Shown here piece after piece: positions 34,601-48,006 of a DNA stretch of 64,000 bases; position 1 is the first letter of the stretch; every line of letters starts with the position of its first letter. The notes below the pieces were generated by a model, which was not told the origin of the DNA, made no database searches, and saw nothing but the letters and a program-made list of their open reading frames with translations. The DNA is from Muricea muricata (lineage: Eukaryota > Cnidaria > Anthozoa > Malacalcyonacea > Plexauridae). The stretch lies in NCBI GenBank assembly GCA_963855995.1, contig OY979718.1, forward strand, positions 29,297,282 through 29,361,281, given 5' to 3'. A program made the translations under genes and the position numbers.

Positions 34601-37600
34601 CTAAGATCGTTTCTTTTCAACTTAAAAGCAAGCTATAGCTTTCTCATTTCAAAATGTCATTTCGCTCATCTCGATGGTTTGAGCGCCAAAAACCTGATTC
34701 CCGACTTGCTAACTTCTGCAATTTCTATTTAGAAGGTCTCTTTTAGGTCCGTGATTGCAGTACAACATTGCGTTCCACTCGTTCACTTTAGCACTGATAA
34801 TTTCATTTTAAGCTATAAAACGTCGCCCTGATCGACTTAAAACGGCAATTTTTTGTTTGTGATTTGAGCCTGTTTTTACGCTCAAATCGCTCCTAGAATG
34901 CTTAAAACGCGACTTTGATATTTTTAAGATCGTTTCTTTTTAAGTTTACAAGAAAGTTATAGTTTTCTCATGTCAACGTGTTATTTCGCTCATCTCGATA
35001 GTTTGAGCGGCGAAAGCATGATTCCCGACTTGCTAAGTTCTGCAATTTCCATTTAGAAAGTCCCTTTTATGTCCGTGATTGCAGTATATTATTGCATTGA
35101 ACTCCTTCACTTTAGCACTGAAAATATCATTTTAAGCTCTAAAACGTCGCCCTGATCGACTTAGAACGGCGAAATTTAGTTGTGATTTGAGCATGTTTTT
35201 ACGCTCATATCGCTTCCAGAACGCTTAAAACGCGATTTTTATGGCTCTAAGATCGTTTCTTTTCAGTTTACAAGCAAGTTATAGGTTTCTCATTTCAACA
35301 TGTCATTTCGCTCATCTCGATATTTTAGCGCCGAAAACCTGACTCCCGAGTTTCTAACTTCTGCAAATTCCATTTAGAAGGTCTCTTTTAGGTCCGTGAT
35401 TGGAGTTCATCATTGCGTTCAACTCGTTCACTTTAGAACTGAGAACCTCATTTTAAGCTCTTAAACGTTGCCATGATCGACTTAAAACGGCGAATTTTAG
35501 TTGTGATTTGAGCATGTTTTTACTCTCAAATCGCTTCCAGAACGCTTAAAACGCGATTTTGACGCTTCTAAGATCGTTTCTTTTCAGTTTACAAGCAAGT
35601 TATAGGTTTCTCATTTCAAAATGTCATTTCGCTCATCTCGATGGTTTGAGCGCCGAAAACCTGATTCCCGACTTGCTAACTTCTGCAATTTCTATTTAGA
35701 AGGTCTCTTTTAGGTCCGTATATCAGTACAACATTGCGTTCCACTCGTTCACTTTAGCACTGATAACTTCATTTTAAGCTATAAAACGTCGCCCTGATCG
35801 ACTTAAAACGGCAATTTTTAGTTGGTGATTTGAAGATGTTTTTACGCTCAAATCGCTTCTAGAACGCTTAAAAAGCGATTTTGATGGTTCTAAGATCGTT
35901 TCTTTTCAACTTAAAAGCAAGCTATAGCTTTCTCATTTCAAAATGTCATTTCGCTCATCTCGATGGTTTGAGCGCCAAAAACCTGATTCCCGACTTGCTA
36001 AGTTCTGCAATTTCCATTTAGAAGGTCTCTTTTAGGTCCGTGATTGCAGTTCATCATTGCGTTCAACTCGTTCATTTTAGCACTGATAACTTCATTTTAA
36101 GCTATAAAACGTCGCCCTGATCGACTTAAAACGGCAATTTTTAGTTGGTGATTTGAGGATGTTTTTACGCTCAAATCGCTTCTAGAACGCTTAAAAAGCG
36201 ATTTTGATGGTTCTAAGATCGTTTCTTTTCAGCTTAAAAGCAAGCTATAGCTTTCTCATTTCAAAATGTCATTTCGCTCATCTCGATGGTTTGAGCGCAG
36301 AAAAACCTGATTCCCGACTTGCTAGGCTCTGCAATTTCCATTTAGAAGGTCTCTTTTAGGTCCGTGATTGCAGTACATCATTGCGTTCAACTCGTTCACT
36401 TTAGCACTGAAAACATCATTTTAAGCTCTAAAACGTCGTTATGATCGATTTAAAACGGATATTTTCAGTTGGTGATTTGAGCATGTTTTTACGCTCAAAT
36501 CGCTTCTAGAATGCTTAAAACGCGACTTTGATATTTCTAAGATCGTTTCTTTTTAAGTTTACAAGCAAGTTATAGGTTTCTCATGTCAACGTGTTATTTC
36601 GCTCATCTCGATAGTTTGAGCGGCGAACGCATGATTCGCGACTTGCTAAATTCTGCAATTTCCATTTAGAAAGTCCCTTTTATGTCCGTGATTGCAGTAT
36701 ATTATTGCATTGAACTCGTTCACTTTAGCACTGAAAACATCATTTTAAGCTCTAAAACGTCGCCCTGATCGACTTAGAACGGCGAATTTTAGTTGTGATT
36801 TGAGCATGTTTTTACGCTCATATCGCTTCCAGAACGCTTAAAACGCGATTTCTATGGTTCTAAGATCGTTTCTTTTCAGTTTACAAGCAAGTTATAGGTT
36901 TCTCATTTCAACATGTCATTTCGCTCATCTCGATGATTTTAGCGCCGAAAACCTGATTCCCGAGTTTCTAACTTCTGCAAATTCCATTTAGAAGGTCTCT
37001 TTTAGGTCCGTGATTGGAGTTCATCATTGCGTTCAACTCGTTCACTTTAGCACTGAGAACCTCATTTTAAGCTCTAAAACGTTGCCCTGATCGACTTAAA
37101 ACGGCGATTGTAGCATGTTTTTACTCTCAAATCGCTTCCAGAACGCTTAAAACGCGATTTTGACGCTTCTAAGATCGTTTCTTTTCAGTTTACAAGCAAG
37201 TTTTAGGTTTCTCATTTCAACATGTCCTTTCGCTCATCTCGATAATTTGAGCGCCGAAAACCTGATTCCCGACTTGCTAACTTCTGCAAATTCCATTTAG
37301 AAGGTCTCTTTTAGGTCCCTGATTGCAGTACATCATTGCGCTCAACTCGTTCACTTTAGCACTGAAAAAAGAATTTTAAGCTCTAAAACGTCGTTCTGAT
37401 CGATTTAAAAAGGCAATTTTTAGTTGGTGATTTGAGCATGTTTTTACGCTCATATCGCTTCTAGAATGCTTAAAACGCGACTTTGATCGTTCTAAGATCG
37501 TTTCTTTTTAAGTTTACAAGGAAGTTATAGGTTTCTAATGTCAACGTGTTATTTTTCTCAACTTGATGGTTTGAGCGCCGAAAACATGATTCTCGACTTG

Positions 37601-38559
37601 CTAAGTTCTGCAATTTCCATTTAGAAGGTCTCTTTTAGGTCCGTGATTGCAGTTCATCATTGCGTTCAACTCGTTCATTTTAGCACTAAAAACATTCTTT
37701 TAAGCTCTAAAACGTCGTTATGATCGATTTAAAACGGCAATTTTTAGTTGGTGATTTGAGCATGTTTTTACGCTCAAATCGCTTCTAGAATGCTTAAAAC
37801 GCGACTTTGATCGTTCTAAGATCGTTTCTTTTTAAGTTTACAAGCAAGTTATAGGTTTCTAATGTCAACGTGTTATTTTGCTTATCTTGATGGTTTGAGC
37901 GCCGAAAACATGATTCTCGACTTGTTAAGTTCTGCAATTTCCATTTAGAAGGTCTCTTTTAGGTCCGTGATTGCAGTTCATCATTGCGTTCAACTCGTTC
38001 ATTTGGCACTAAAAACATTCTTTTAAGCTCTAAAACGTCGTGATGATCGATTTAAAACGGCAATTTTTAGTAGATGATTTAAGCGTGTTTTTACGCTCAA
38101 ATCGCCTCTAGAACGCTTAAAACGCGATTTTGATGGTTCTAAGATCGTTTCTTTTCAGTTTACAAGCAAGTTATAGGTTTCTCATTTCAAAATGTCATTT
38201 CGCTCATCTCGATGGTTTGAGCGCCGAAAACCTGATTCCCGACTTGCTAACTTCTGCAAATTCCATTTAGAAGGTCTCCTTTAGGTCCGTGATTGCAGTT
38301 CATCATTGCGTTCAACTCGTTCACTTTAGAATTGAAAACCTCAATTTAAGCTCTAAAACGTCGCCCTGATCGACTTAGAACGGCGAATTTTAGTTGTGAT
38401 TTGAGCATGTTTTTACTCTCAAATCGCTTCCAGAACGCTTAAAACGCGATTTTGACGGTTCTCAGATCGTTTCTTTTCAGTTTACAAGCAAGTTATAGGT
38501 TTCTCATTTCAAAATGTCATTTCGCTCATCTCCATGGTTTGAGCGCATAAAACCTGATT

Positions 38560-39046
38560 AATAGATCAATTGCTTTTCGGTATGAAATAGATTGTCCGTT
38601 AAAAACACACAAAGAATAACGCAATGTTTATGTGGGAGAAATGGGTCATGGTGATGAAGTACTCCAATATAAAAGAACTATTACATAGCATTACTTATGT
38701 AATCATAGACTCGTATACAGTAACCAGCGGGGTGCATATAGGCCCGCTTGTAAGCTGAGTGCCCTTGGGATTAAGATTCCCATCAGGCAATGTTAAAGAG
38801 GTTAAGATCCCCCCTAACATTAACCTGTCCAAGGGGTTAAGATCCCCTTGGACAGTCCCTAGAATTTGAACAAGGGGTTAAGATCCCCATAAGACAATGT
38901 TAGAGGGGTTAAGATCCCCTCTAACATTAACCTGCCCAAGGGGTTAAGATCCCCTTGGACAGTCCTTAGAACTATTTACACATATTATAGTAACATTAAA
39001 GATGTGAGTCTATGGCCTGAACGTGATTATGGGAGCACTTCATCCC
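38560..39046. repeat. Segment X, copy 1 of unit 2
   Basis: Counterpart of 18907-19393 with the X1-type variants AAAGAGG and TATTATAG. Confidence 0.93.
38766..38962. repeat. TTAAGAT-loop hairpin cluster (X1, unit 2)
   Basis: Same six hairpins as in unit 1 X1, with no change seen. Confidence 0.9.
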
Positions 39047-39253
39047 ATAACCATATATATTTACTAGCCGTACAACTAACTTACAACCTGATAAAATACT
39101 ATATGTATTGTGTTAACCCAGTTCCATTTTAGTAACTTGTTGGCACATTTAAATTGTGTCCTTGAATAACGTTAATATTCTTCTTGGTGTCCGTGCAGTC
39201 CGGTGCATCTTACCATCATCTTCATGCCATATGTGACGTGGTGGGTGGGTGGG
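39047..39253. repeat. Spacer Z, unit 2
   Basis: Matches 19394-19600. The terminal G-rich run is at 39240-39253. Confidence 0.9.
39240..39253 (+). other. G-quadruplex-like run at Y2 breakpoint (unit 2)
   Basis: GG-T-GGG-T-GGG-T-GGG ending at the base before Y2. Confidence 0.7.
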
Positions 39254-39643
39254 AAAATTATTGTAGCAGCTCCAATCTCTTGAGAGCTTTTACACAAATT
39301 AAAGATATGACTGGCGAGCATGCATTGTTATCCTTACAAATCGACGGTTTTTATTGGCCGATCAGATCTCGGTCATATTATTCAGAATTCTCATTGGTTA
39401 TTTAAGACAAGCTGGCATGATGTGCACGTGCCCACAGCATGCATAGAGCATGATTATTGAGCTGATGTTAAACAGCGATAACCTTTGATCCATGCGTGAA
39501 ATATTCAAATCACACCTAACAGAAACATGAGAACTTAGCACAGCCAATATCACTGCGTGAACAATATTCGAGGGACTTCCCTGCAATTATTCGCATTGCT
39601 CTATTAACTTTAATTTATAATTTTGGTATTATAAATTGGCTTT
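39254..39643. repeat. Segment Y, copy 2 of unit 2
   Basis: 390 bp, joined directly to X2; second observation of the array-free Y-X junction. Confidence 0.93.
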
Positions 39644-40130
39644 AATAGATCAATTGCTTTTCGGTATGAAATAGATTGTCCGTTAAAAACACACAAAGAA
39701 TAACGCAATGTTTATGTGGGAGAAATGGGTCATGGTGATGAAGTACTCCAATATAAAAGAACTATTACATAGCATTACTTATGTAATCATAGACTCGTAT
39801 ACAGTAACCAGCGGGGTGCATATAGGCCCGCTTGTAAGCTGAGTGCCCTTGGGATTAAGATTCCCATCAGGCAATGTTAAAGGGGTTAAGATCCCCCCTA
39901 ACATTAACCTGTCCAAGGGGTTAAGATCCCCTTGGACAGTCCCTAGAATTTGAACAAGGGGTTAAGATCCCCATAAGACAATGTTAGAGGGGTTAAGATC
40001 CCCTCTAACATTAACCTGCCCAAGGGGTTAAGATCCCCTTGGACAGTCCTTAGAACTATTTACACATATTGTAGTAACATTAAAGATGTGAGTCTATGGC
40101 CTGAACGTGATTATGGGAGCACTTCATCCC
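39644..40130. repeat. Segment X, copy 2 of unit 2
   Basis: X2-type variants AAAGGGG and TATTGTAG are kept, as in unit 1. Confidence 0.93.
39850..40046. repeat. TTAAGAT-loop hairpin cluster (X2, unit 2)
   Basis: Same arrangement and same improved A1 pairing as at 20197-20393. Confidence 0.9.
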
Positions 40131-41977
40131 CACAAATACACAGAATGTGTATTCCCCATAGACGAACAACCAACTCCCACAACAGCTGTAGTCATATAGA
40201 AGACAGCTTTTGCCAGGAAATGGTAAGACTTGCTGTTTAGGCATTACCATTGGTTTTATTACAGCTGGATCATCAGGGTGGCCAGGAAAAACCTGGGCAC
40301 AGGAAACCTGGATGGGGCCAGATAAATACCAGCAGCTTCCCCACAAAGCTTCTATATTACAACTTAATGATGAAACCACTGGTAATACGGAAAACAGAGC
40401 TGACCATTCTAGCCTTTTTGAAATATTTGTTCATCACTATTTAATCAGTCCAGCATGCTTTCAAGATTTTTTTTTTTCCGCAGGGAGACAAACAGAAATG
40501 ACCTTCTATTATCATTATTTTTTTTTTCTTTCTTATATACAGTATTTGTTCATTCTGTTTTAATCACTTTCACACGATTGCATGTGAGTTGTGTTTTATG
40601 GCAAGAATAAAAATAACTTGGCATATTAAAAACATTGTTTTGCCCTGGTCTTCATTTTCAATATTTTGGAAACTTTTGTCGTTAGTTTTACAGATCGACT
40701 GCGCCGTTAATCGATATACTGAAGCTTGTACTTTCCAATTCCGAGCGGCGCGCGCAGACTGACAGCTAGCGACGCTTATGCGACTTAAGCAGGAACCAAT
40801 TTGAAATAAATAAACTGTGTCAAAATTTAACTCTAGTAAGATGCCGAATGCCACTAGAAGTAATATTAATTTTTTGAAAGTAAACATTAAAATTTAAGTA
40901 CAGTTGGAAGAAATAGATTTTCCTTTGTGTAAGCAGAAATTTTTTCCACTGGTCTTAATAACGGGATATATAGAATTTCTTGATATGTGTCAAATACAGA
41001 TCTTGTGCTCAATATTTCTCAAGATATCTCATCTAGGAAAGCAATCATATTTGTATCGCATGTCTCAACCGCGTTAAAATATATTCAGCTGATTAGATCA
41101 GGTAGGATTACACAATAATCTCTCTTAGCAAGCCTTATTTATGCTCGTGTTCTACCACAAATAACAAATTGTGTGCATTTTGATTAGATTTTAAACGAAA
41201 TATGCAATAAAAATTTTTGGAATGCCCGGAATACTTACGATACCATATACAGCTAGCGCACATCATGATAGATGTAATATCAGATGCGACACTCAACTAG
41301 GTGCCACAATCCCCTTCAGACGTTGGTGTTGTTGCAAAATCTGCTGTACCGTACTCGCCAGAGCGCAGGGAAGAAACCGCGTCAACAGCTAGTATACACG
41401 CAGGCTTGAAACGATGTTGGAGACACTATACAAGCTAGCGCTCTTCTACAGGACTGAGACGCAACGCTCGACGTTGGGTTTGAACAAGAATCTGCCGTGT
41501 TGACCGCGATCTCGTCTAGAACAGCTGGGCTGCTGTTGTAACAAACTTGCTGAGGCATCGTGGACATGACTTTGACAGCGGCACGGGCCGCATTGGTTGC
41601 AATAACGGCTACCGATTCTTCCACGCTACGAGAAACAATTGGTCATATCTTGTATGCGCCAAGTGGTCCTTGGAAAATAACGAAGATTGTGGGTTGTCAA
41701 GTTAAGGAAATGTCGACGTAGACGGCAAATTTGCGTTCCCTGCGGCGTCTACCGTTGGCCTCGAAGACGAAGTGATTGCGTGCTGTTGTAGCCGAGAGAC
41801 TAAAGCATTCTTTTGTCCATGGTTAGGTAGTCCTCTCTCAGTACATTGGCGTCGTAAACTCTCCGTATCACTATTGGCCGCCGTTGATCGAGATCAATCA
41901 TTGCGGTTAGAAATCCCTTTGGCGTTTTTACGACGAATAGGAGGCATTTCGATGAATAATAATTTGCGTGGAAATTC
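40131..41977. repeat. Spacer W, complete copy (units 2/3)
   Basis: 1,847 bp, matching 20478-22324 by eye. No gene is recognised. Confidence 0.92.
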
Positions 41978-42367
41978 AAAATTATTGTAGCAGCTCCAAT
42001 CTCTTGAGAGCTTTTACACAAATTAAAGATATGACTGGCGAGCATGCATTGTTATCCTTACAAATCGACGGTTTTTATTGGCCGATCAGATCTCGGTCAT
42101 ATTATTCAGAATTCTCATTGGTTATTTAAGACAAGCTGGCATGATGTGCACGTGCCCACAGCATGCATAGAGCATGATTATTGAGCTGATGTTAAACAGC
42201 GATAACCTTTGATCCATGCGTGAAATATTCAAATCACACCTAACAGAAACATGAGAACTTAGCACAGCCAATATCACTGCGTGAACAATATTCGAGGGAC
42301 TTCCCTGCAATTATTCGCATTGCTCTATTAACTTTAATTTATAATTTTGGTATTATAAATTGGCTTT
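41978..42367. repeat. Segment Y, copy 1 of unit 3
   Basis: Same 390 bp, between W and array 3. The AT hairpin is at 42336-42361. Confidence 0.93.
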
Positions 42368-45300
42368 CCCGACTTGCTAACTTCTGCAATTTCCATTTAG
42401 AAGGTCTCTTTTAGGTCCGTGATAGCAGTTCATCATTGCGTTCAACTCGTTCACTTTAGCACTGAGAACCTCATTTTAAGCTCTAAAACGTCGCCCTGAT
42501 GGACTTAAGACGGCGAATTTTAGTTGTGATTTGAGCATGTTTTTACTCTCAAATCGCTTCCAGAACGCTTAAAATGCGATTTTGACGGTTCTCAGATCGT
42601 TTCTTTTCAGTTTACAAGCAAGTTATAGGTTTCTCATTTCAAAATGTCATTTCGCTCATCTCGATGGTTTGAGCGCAGAAAACCTGATTCCCGACTTGCT
42701 AACTTCTGCAATTTCTATTTAGAAGGTCTCTTTAAGGTCCGTGATTGCAGTACAACATTGCGTTCCACTCATTCACTTTAGCACTGATAACTTCATTTTA
42801 AGCTATAAAACGTCGCCCTGATCGACTTAAAACGGCAATTTTTAGTTGTGATTTGAGTATGTTTTTACGCTCAAATCGCTTCCAGAACGCTTAAAACGCG
42901 ATTTATACGGTTCTAAGATCGTTTCTTTTCAGTTTACAAGCAAGTTATAGGTTTCTCATTTCAAAATGTCATTTCGCTCATCTCGATGGTTTGAGCGCCG
43001 AAAACCTGATTCCCGACTTGCTAACTTCTGCAAATTCCATTTAGAAGGTCTCTTTTAGGTCCCTGATTGCAGTACATCATTGCGCTCAACTCGTTCACTT
43101 TAGCACTGAAAAAAGAATTTTAAGCTCTAAAACGTCGCCCTGATCGATTTAAAAAGGCAATTTTTAGTTGGTGATTTGAGCATGTTTTTACGCTCAAATC
43201 GCTTCTAGAATGCTTAAAACGCGACTTTGATCGTTCTAAGATCGTTTCTTTTTAAGTTTACAAGCAAGTTATAGGTTTCTAATGTCAACGTGTTATTTTG
43301 CTCATCTTGATGGTTTGAGCGCCGAAAACATGATTCTCGACTTGCTAAGTTCTGCAATTTCCATTTAGAAGGTCTCTTTTAGGTCCGTGATTGCAGTTCA
43401 TCATTGCGTTCAACTCGTTCATTTTAGCACTAAAAACATTCTTTTAAGCTCTAAAACGTCGTTATATGATCGATTTAAAACGGCAATTTTTAGTAGATGA
43501 TTTGAGCATGTTTTTACGCTCATATCGCTTCCAGAACGCTTAAAACGCGATTTTTATGGTTCTAAGATGGTTTCTTTTCAGTTTACAAGCAAGTTATAGG
43601 TTTCTTATTTCAACATGTCATTTCGCTCATCTCGATGATTTGAGCGCCGAAAACCTGATTCCCGAGTTTCTAACTTCTGCAAACTCCATTCAGAAGGTCT
43701 CTTTTAGGTCCGTGATTGCAGTTCATCATTGCGTTCAACTCGTTCACTTTAGCACTGAGAACCTCATTTTAAGCTCTAAAACGTCGCCCTGATGGACTTA
43801 AGACGGCGAATTTTAGTTGTGATTTGAGCATGTTTTTACTCTCAAATCGCTTCCAGAACGCTTAAAATGCGATTTTGACGGTTCTCAGATCGTTTCTTTT
43901 CAGTTTACAAGCAAGTTATAGGTTTCTCATTTCAAAATGTCATTTTGCTCATCTCGATGGTTTGAGCGCAGAAAACCTGATTCCCGACTTGCTAACTTCT
44001 GCAATTTCTATTTAGAAGGTCTCTTTAAGGTCCGTGATTGCAGTACAACATTGCGTTCCACTCATTCACTTTAGCACTGATAACTTCATTTTAAGCTATA
44101 AAACGTCGCCCTGATCGACTTAAAACGGCAATTTTTAGTTGGTGATTTGAGCATGTTTTTACGCTCAAATCGCTTCTAGAACGCTTAAAAAGCGATTTTG
44201 ATGGTTCTAAGATCGTTTCTTTTCAGCTTAAAAGCAAGCTATAGCTTTCTCATTTCAAAATGTCATTTCGCTCATGTCGATGGTTTGAGCGCAGAAAAAC
44301 CTGATTCCCGACTTGCTAGGTTCTGCAATTTCCATTTAGAAGGTCTCTTTTAGGTCCGTGATTGCAGTACATCATTGCGTTCAACTCGTTCACTTTAGCA
44401 CTGAAAACATCATTTTAAGCTCCAAAACGTCGTTATGATCGATTTAAAACGGATATTTTCAGTTGGTGATTTGAGCATGTTTTTACGCTCAAATCGCTTC
44501 TAGAATGCTTAAAACGCGACTTTGATATTTCTAAGATCGTTTCTTTTTAAGTTTACAAGCAAGTTATAGGTTTCTCATGTCAACGTGTTATTTCGCTCAT
44601 CTCGATAGTTTGAGCGGCGAACGCATGATTCCCGACTTGCAAAGTTCTGCAATTTCCATTTAGAAAGTCCCTTTTATGTCCGTGATTGCAGTATATTATT
44701 GCATTGAACTCGTTCACTTTAGCACTGAAAACATCATTTTAAGCTCTAAAACTTCGCCCTGATCGACTTAGAACGGCGAATTTTAGTTGTGATTTGAGCA
44801 TGTTTTTACGCTCATATCGCTTCCAGAACGCTTAAAACGCGATTTTTATGGTTCTAAGATCGTTTCTTTTCAGTTTACAAGCAAGTTATAGGTTTCTCAT
44901 TTCAACATGTCATTTCGCTCATCTCGATGATTTTAGCGCCGAAAACCTGATTCCCGAGTTTCTAACTTCTGCAAATTCCATTTAGAAGGTCTCTTTTAGG
45001 TCCGTGATTGGAGTTCATCATTGCGTTCAACTCGTTCACTTTAGCACTGAGAACCTCATTTTAAGCTCTAAAACGTTGCCCTGATCGACTTAAAACGGCG
45101 AATTTTAGTTGTGATTGTAGCATGTTTTTACTCTCAAATCGCTTCCAGAACGCTTAAAACGCGATTTTGACGCTTCTAAGATCGTTTCTTTTCAGTTTAC
45201 AAGAAAGTTATAGGTTTCTCATTTCAACATGTCATTTCGCTCATCTCGATGGTTTGAGCGCCGAAAACCTGATTCCCGACTTGCTAACTTCTGCAATTTC

Positions 45301-46394
45301 TATTTAGAAGGTCTCTTTTAGGTCCGTGATTGCAATACAACATTGCGTTCCACTCGTTCACCTTAGCACTGATAACTTCATTTTAAGCTATAAAACTTCG
45401 CCCTGATCGACTTAAAACGGCAAGTTTTAGTTGCTCATCTCGATGGTTTGAGCGCAGAAAAACCTGATTCCCGACTTGCTAGGTTCTGCAATTTCCATTT
45501 AGAAGGTCTCTTTTAGGTCCGTGATTGCAGTACATCATTGCATTCAACTCGTTCACTTTAGCACTGAAAACATCATTTTAAGCTCTAAAACGTCGTTATG
45601 ATCGATTTAAAACGGCAATTTTTAGTTGGTGATTTGAGCATGTTTTTACGCTCAAATCGCTTCTAGAATGCTTAAAACGCGACTTTGATATTTCTAAAAT
45701 CGTTTCTTTTTAAGTTTACAAGCAAGTTATAGGTTTCTCATGTCAACGTGTTATTTCGCTCATCTCGATGGTTTGAGCGGCCAAAACATGATTCCCGACT
45801 TGCTAAGTTTTTCAATTTCCATTTAGAAAGTCCCTTTTATGTCCGTGATTGCAGTATATCATTGCATTGAACTCGTTCACTTTAGCACTGAAAACATCAT
45901 TTTAAGCTCTAAAACGTCGCCCTGATCGACTTAGAACGGCGAATTTTAGTTGTGATTTGAGCATGTTTTTACGCTCATATCGCTTCCAGAACGCTTAAAA
46001 CGCGATTTTTATGGTTCTAAGATCGTTTCTTTTCAGTTTACAAGCAAGTTATAGGTTTTTCATTTCAACATGTCATTTCGCTCATCTCGATGGTTTGAGC
46101 GCCGAAAACCTGATTCCCGATTTGCTAACTTCTGCAAATTCCATTTAGAAGGTCTCTTTTAGGTCTCTGATTGCAGTACATCATTGCGCTCAACTCGTTC
46201 ACTTTAGCACTGAAAACAGAATTTTAAGCTATAAAACGTCGCCCTGATCGACTTAAAACGGCAATTTTTAGTTGGTGATTTGAGGATGTTTTTACGCTCA
46301 AATCGCTTCTAGAACGCTTAAAAAGCGATTTTGATGGTTCTAAGATCGTTTCTTTTCAGCTTAAAAGCAAGCTATAGCTTTCTCATTTCAAAAT

Positions 46395-48006
46395 GTCATT
46401 TTGCTCATCTCGATGGTTTGAGCGCAGAAAAACCTGATTCCCGACTTGCTAGGTTCTGCAATTTCCATTTAGAAGGTCTCTTTTAGGTCCGTGATTGCAG
46501 TACATCATTGCATTCAACTCGTTCACTTTAGCACTGAAAACATCATTTTAAGCTCTAAAACGTCGTTATGATCGATTTAAAACGGCAATTTTTAGTTGGT
46601 GATTTGAGCATGTTTTTACGCTCAAATCGCTTCTAGAATGCTTAAAACGCGACTTTGATATTTCTAAAATCGTTTCTTTTTAAGTTTACAAGCAAGTTAT
46701 AGGTTTCTCATGTCAACGTGTTATTTCGCTCATCTCGATGGTTTGAGCGGCCAAAACATGATTCCCGACTTGCTAAGTTCTTCAATTTCCATTTAGAAAG
46801 TCCCTTTTATGTCCGTGATTGCAGTTTATCATTGCATTGAACTCGTTCACTTTAGCACTGAAAACATCATTTTAAGCTCTAAAACGTCGCCCTGATCGAC
46901 TTAGAACGGCGAATTTTAGTTGTGATTTGCGCATGTTTTTACGCTCATATCGCTTCCAGAACGCTTAAAACGCGATTTTTATGGTTCTAAGATCGTTTCT
47001 TTTCAGTTTACAAGCAAGTTATAGGTTTCTCACTTCAACATGTCCTTTCGCTCATCTCGATGATTTGAGCCCCGAAAACCTGATTCCCGACTTGCTAACT
47101 TCTGCAATTTCTATTTAGAAGATCTCTTTTAGGTCCGTGATTGCAGTACAACATTGCGTTCCACTCATTCACTTTAGAACTGATAACTTCATTTTAAGCT
47201 ATAAAACGTCGCCCTGATCGACTTAAAACGGCAATTTTTATCGTTTCTTTTCAGCTTAAAAGCAAGCTATAGCTTTCTCATTTCAAAATGTCATTTTGCT
47301 CATCTCGATGGTTTGAGCGCAGAAAAACCTGATTCCCGACTTGCTAGGTTCTGCAATTTCCATTTAGATGGTCTCTTTTAGGTCCGTGATTGCAGTACAT
47401 CATTGCATTCAACTCGTTCACTTTAGCACTGAAAACATCATTTTAAGCTCTAAAACGTCGTTATGATCGATTTAAAACGGCAATTTTTAGTAGATGATTT
47501 GAGCATGTTTTTACGCTCAAATCGCTTCTAGAATGCTTAAAACGCGACTTTCATGTTTCTAAAATCGTTTCTTTTTAAGTTAACAAGCAAGTTATAGGTT
47601 TCTCATGTCAACGTGTTATTTCGCTCATCTCGATGGTTTGAGCGGCGAAAACATGATTCCCGACTTGCTAAGTTTTTCAATTTCAATTTAGAAAGTCCCT
47701 TTTATGTCCGTGATTACAGTATATCATTGCATTGAACTCGTTCACTTTAGCACTGAAAACCTCATTTTAGCATGTTTTTAGAGGATGTTTTTACGCTCAA
47801 ATCGCTTCTAGAATGCTTAAAACGCGACTTTAATTGTTCTAAGATCGTTTCTTTTTAAGTTTAAAAGCAAGTTATAGGTTTCTAATGTCAACGTGTTATT
47901 TTGCTCATCTTGATGGTTTGAGCGCCGAAAACATGATTCTCGACTTGCTAAGTTCTGCAATTTCCATTTAGAAGGTCTCTTTTAGGTCCGTGATTGCAGT
48001 TCATCA
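46395..48006. repeat. Duplicated block in array 3, original position
   Basis: Equals array 1 6,119-7,730. It holds GATTTGCGCATG, the TTTTTATCGTTTC truncation near 47238 and the CATTTTAGCATG junction near 47766. Confidence 0.85.

Larger units (their letters stand above)
22715..38559. repeat. Satellite array 2 (rearranged)
   Basis: 15,845 bp, about 49 monomer lengths. It follows array 1 at offset 20,623 from 22715 to about 26,400. It then matches array 1 positions ~9,860-11,700 (26,400-28,238), then ~5,721-9,160 (28,238-31,677), then ~11,698 to the end, minus one 322-bp monomer near 38,400. Thus two blocks are in exchanged order and about two further monomers (array 1 ~9,160-9,860) are absent. 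Start and end phases are the same as in array 1. Confidence 0.95.
20624..40276. repeat. Macrosatellite unit 2 (19,653 bp)
   Basis: Second copy and the shortest. The spacers match unit 1. It is 970 bp shorter, entirely through its array. Private variants include C in GATGCTTTGAG near 25598 and GACATAAAACGG near 28169. Confidence 0.95.
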
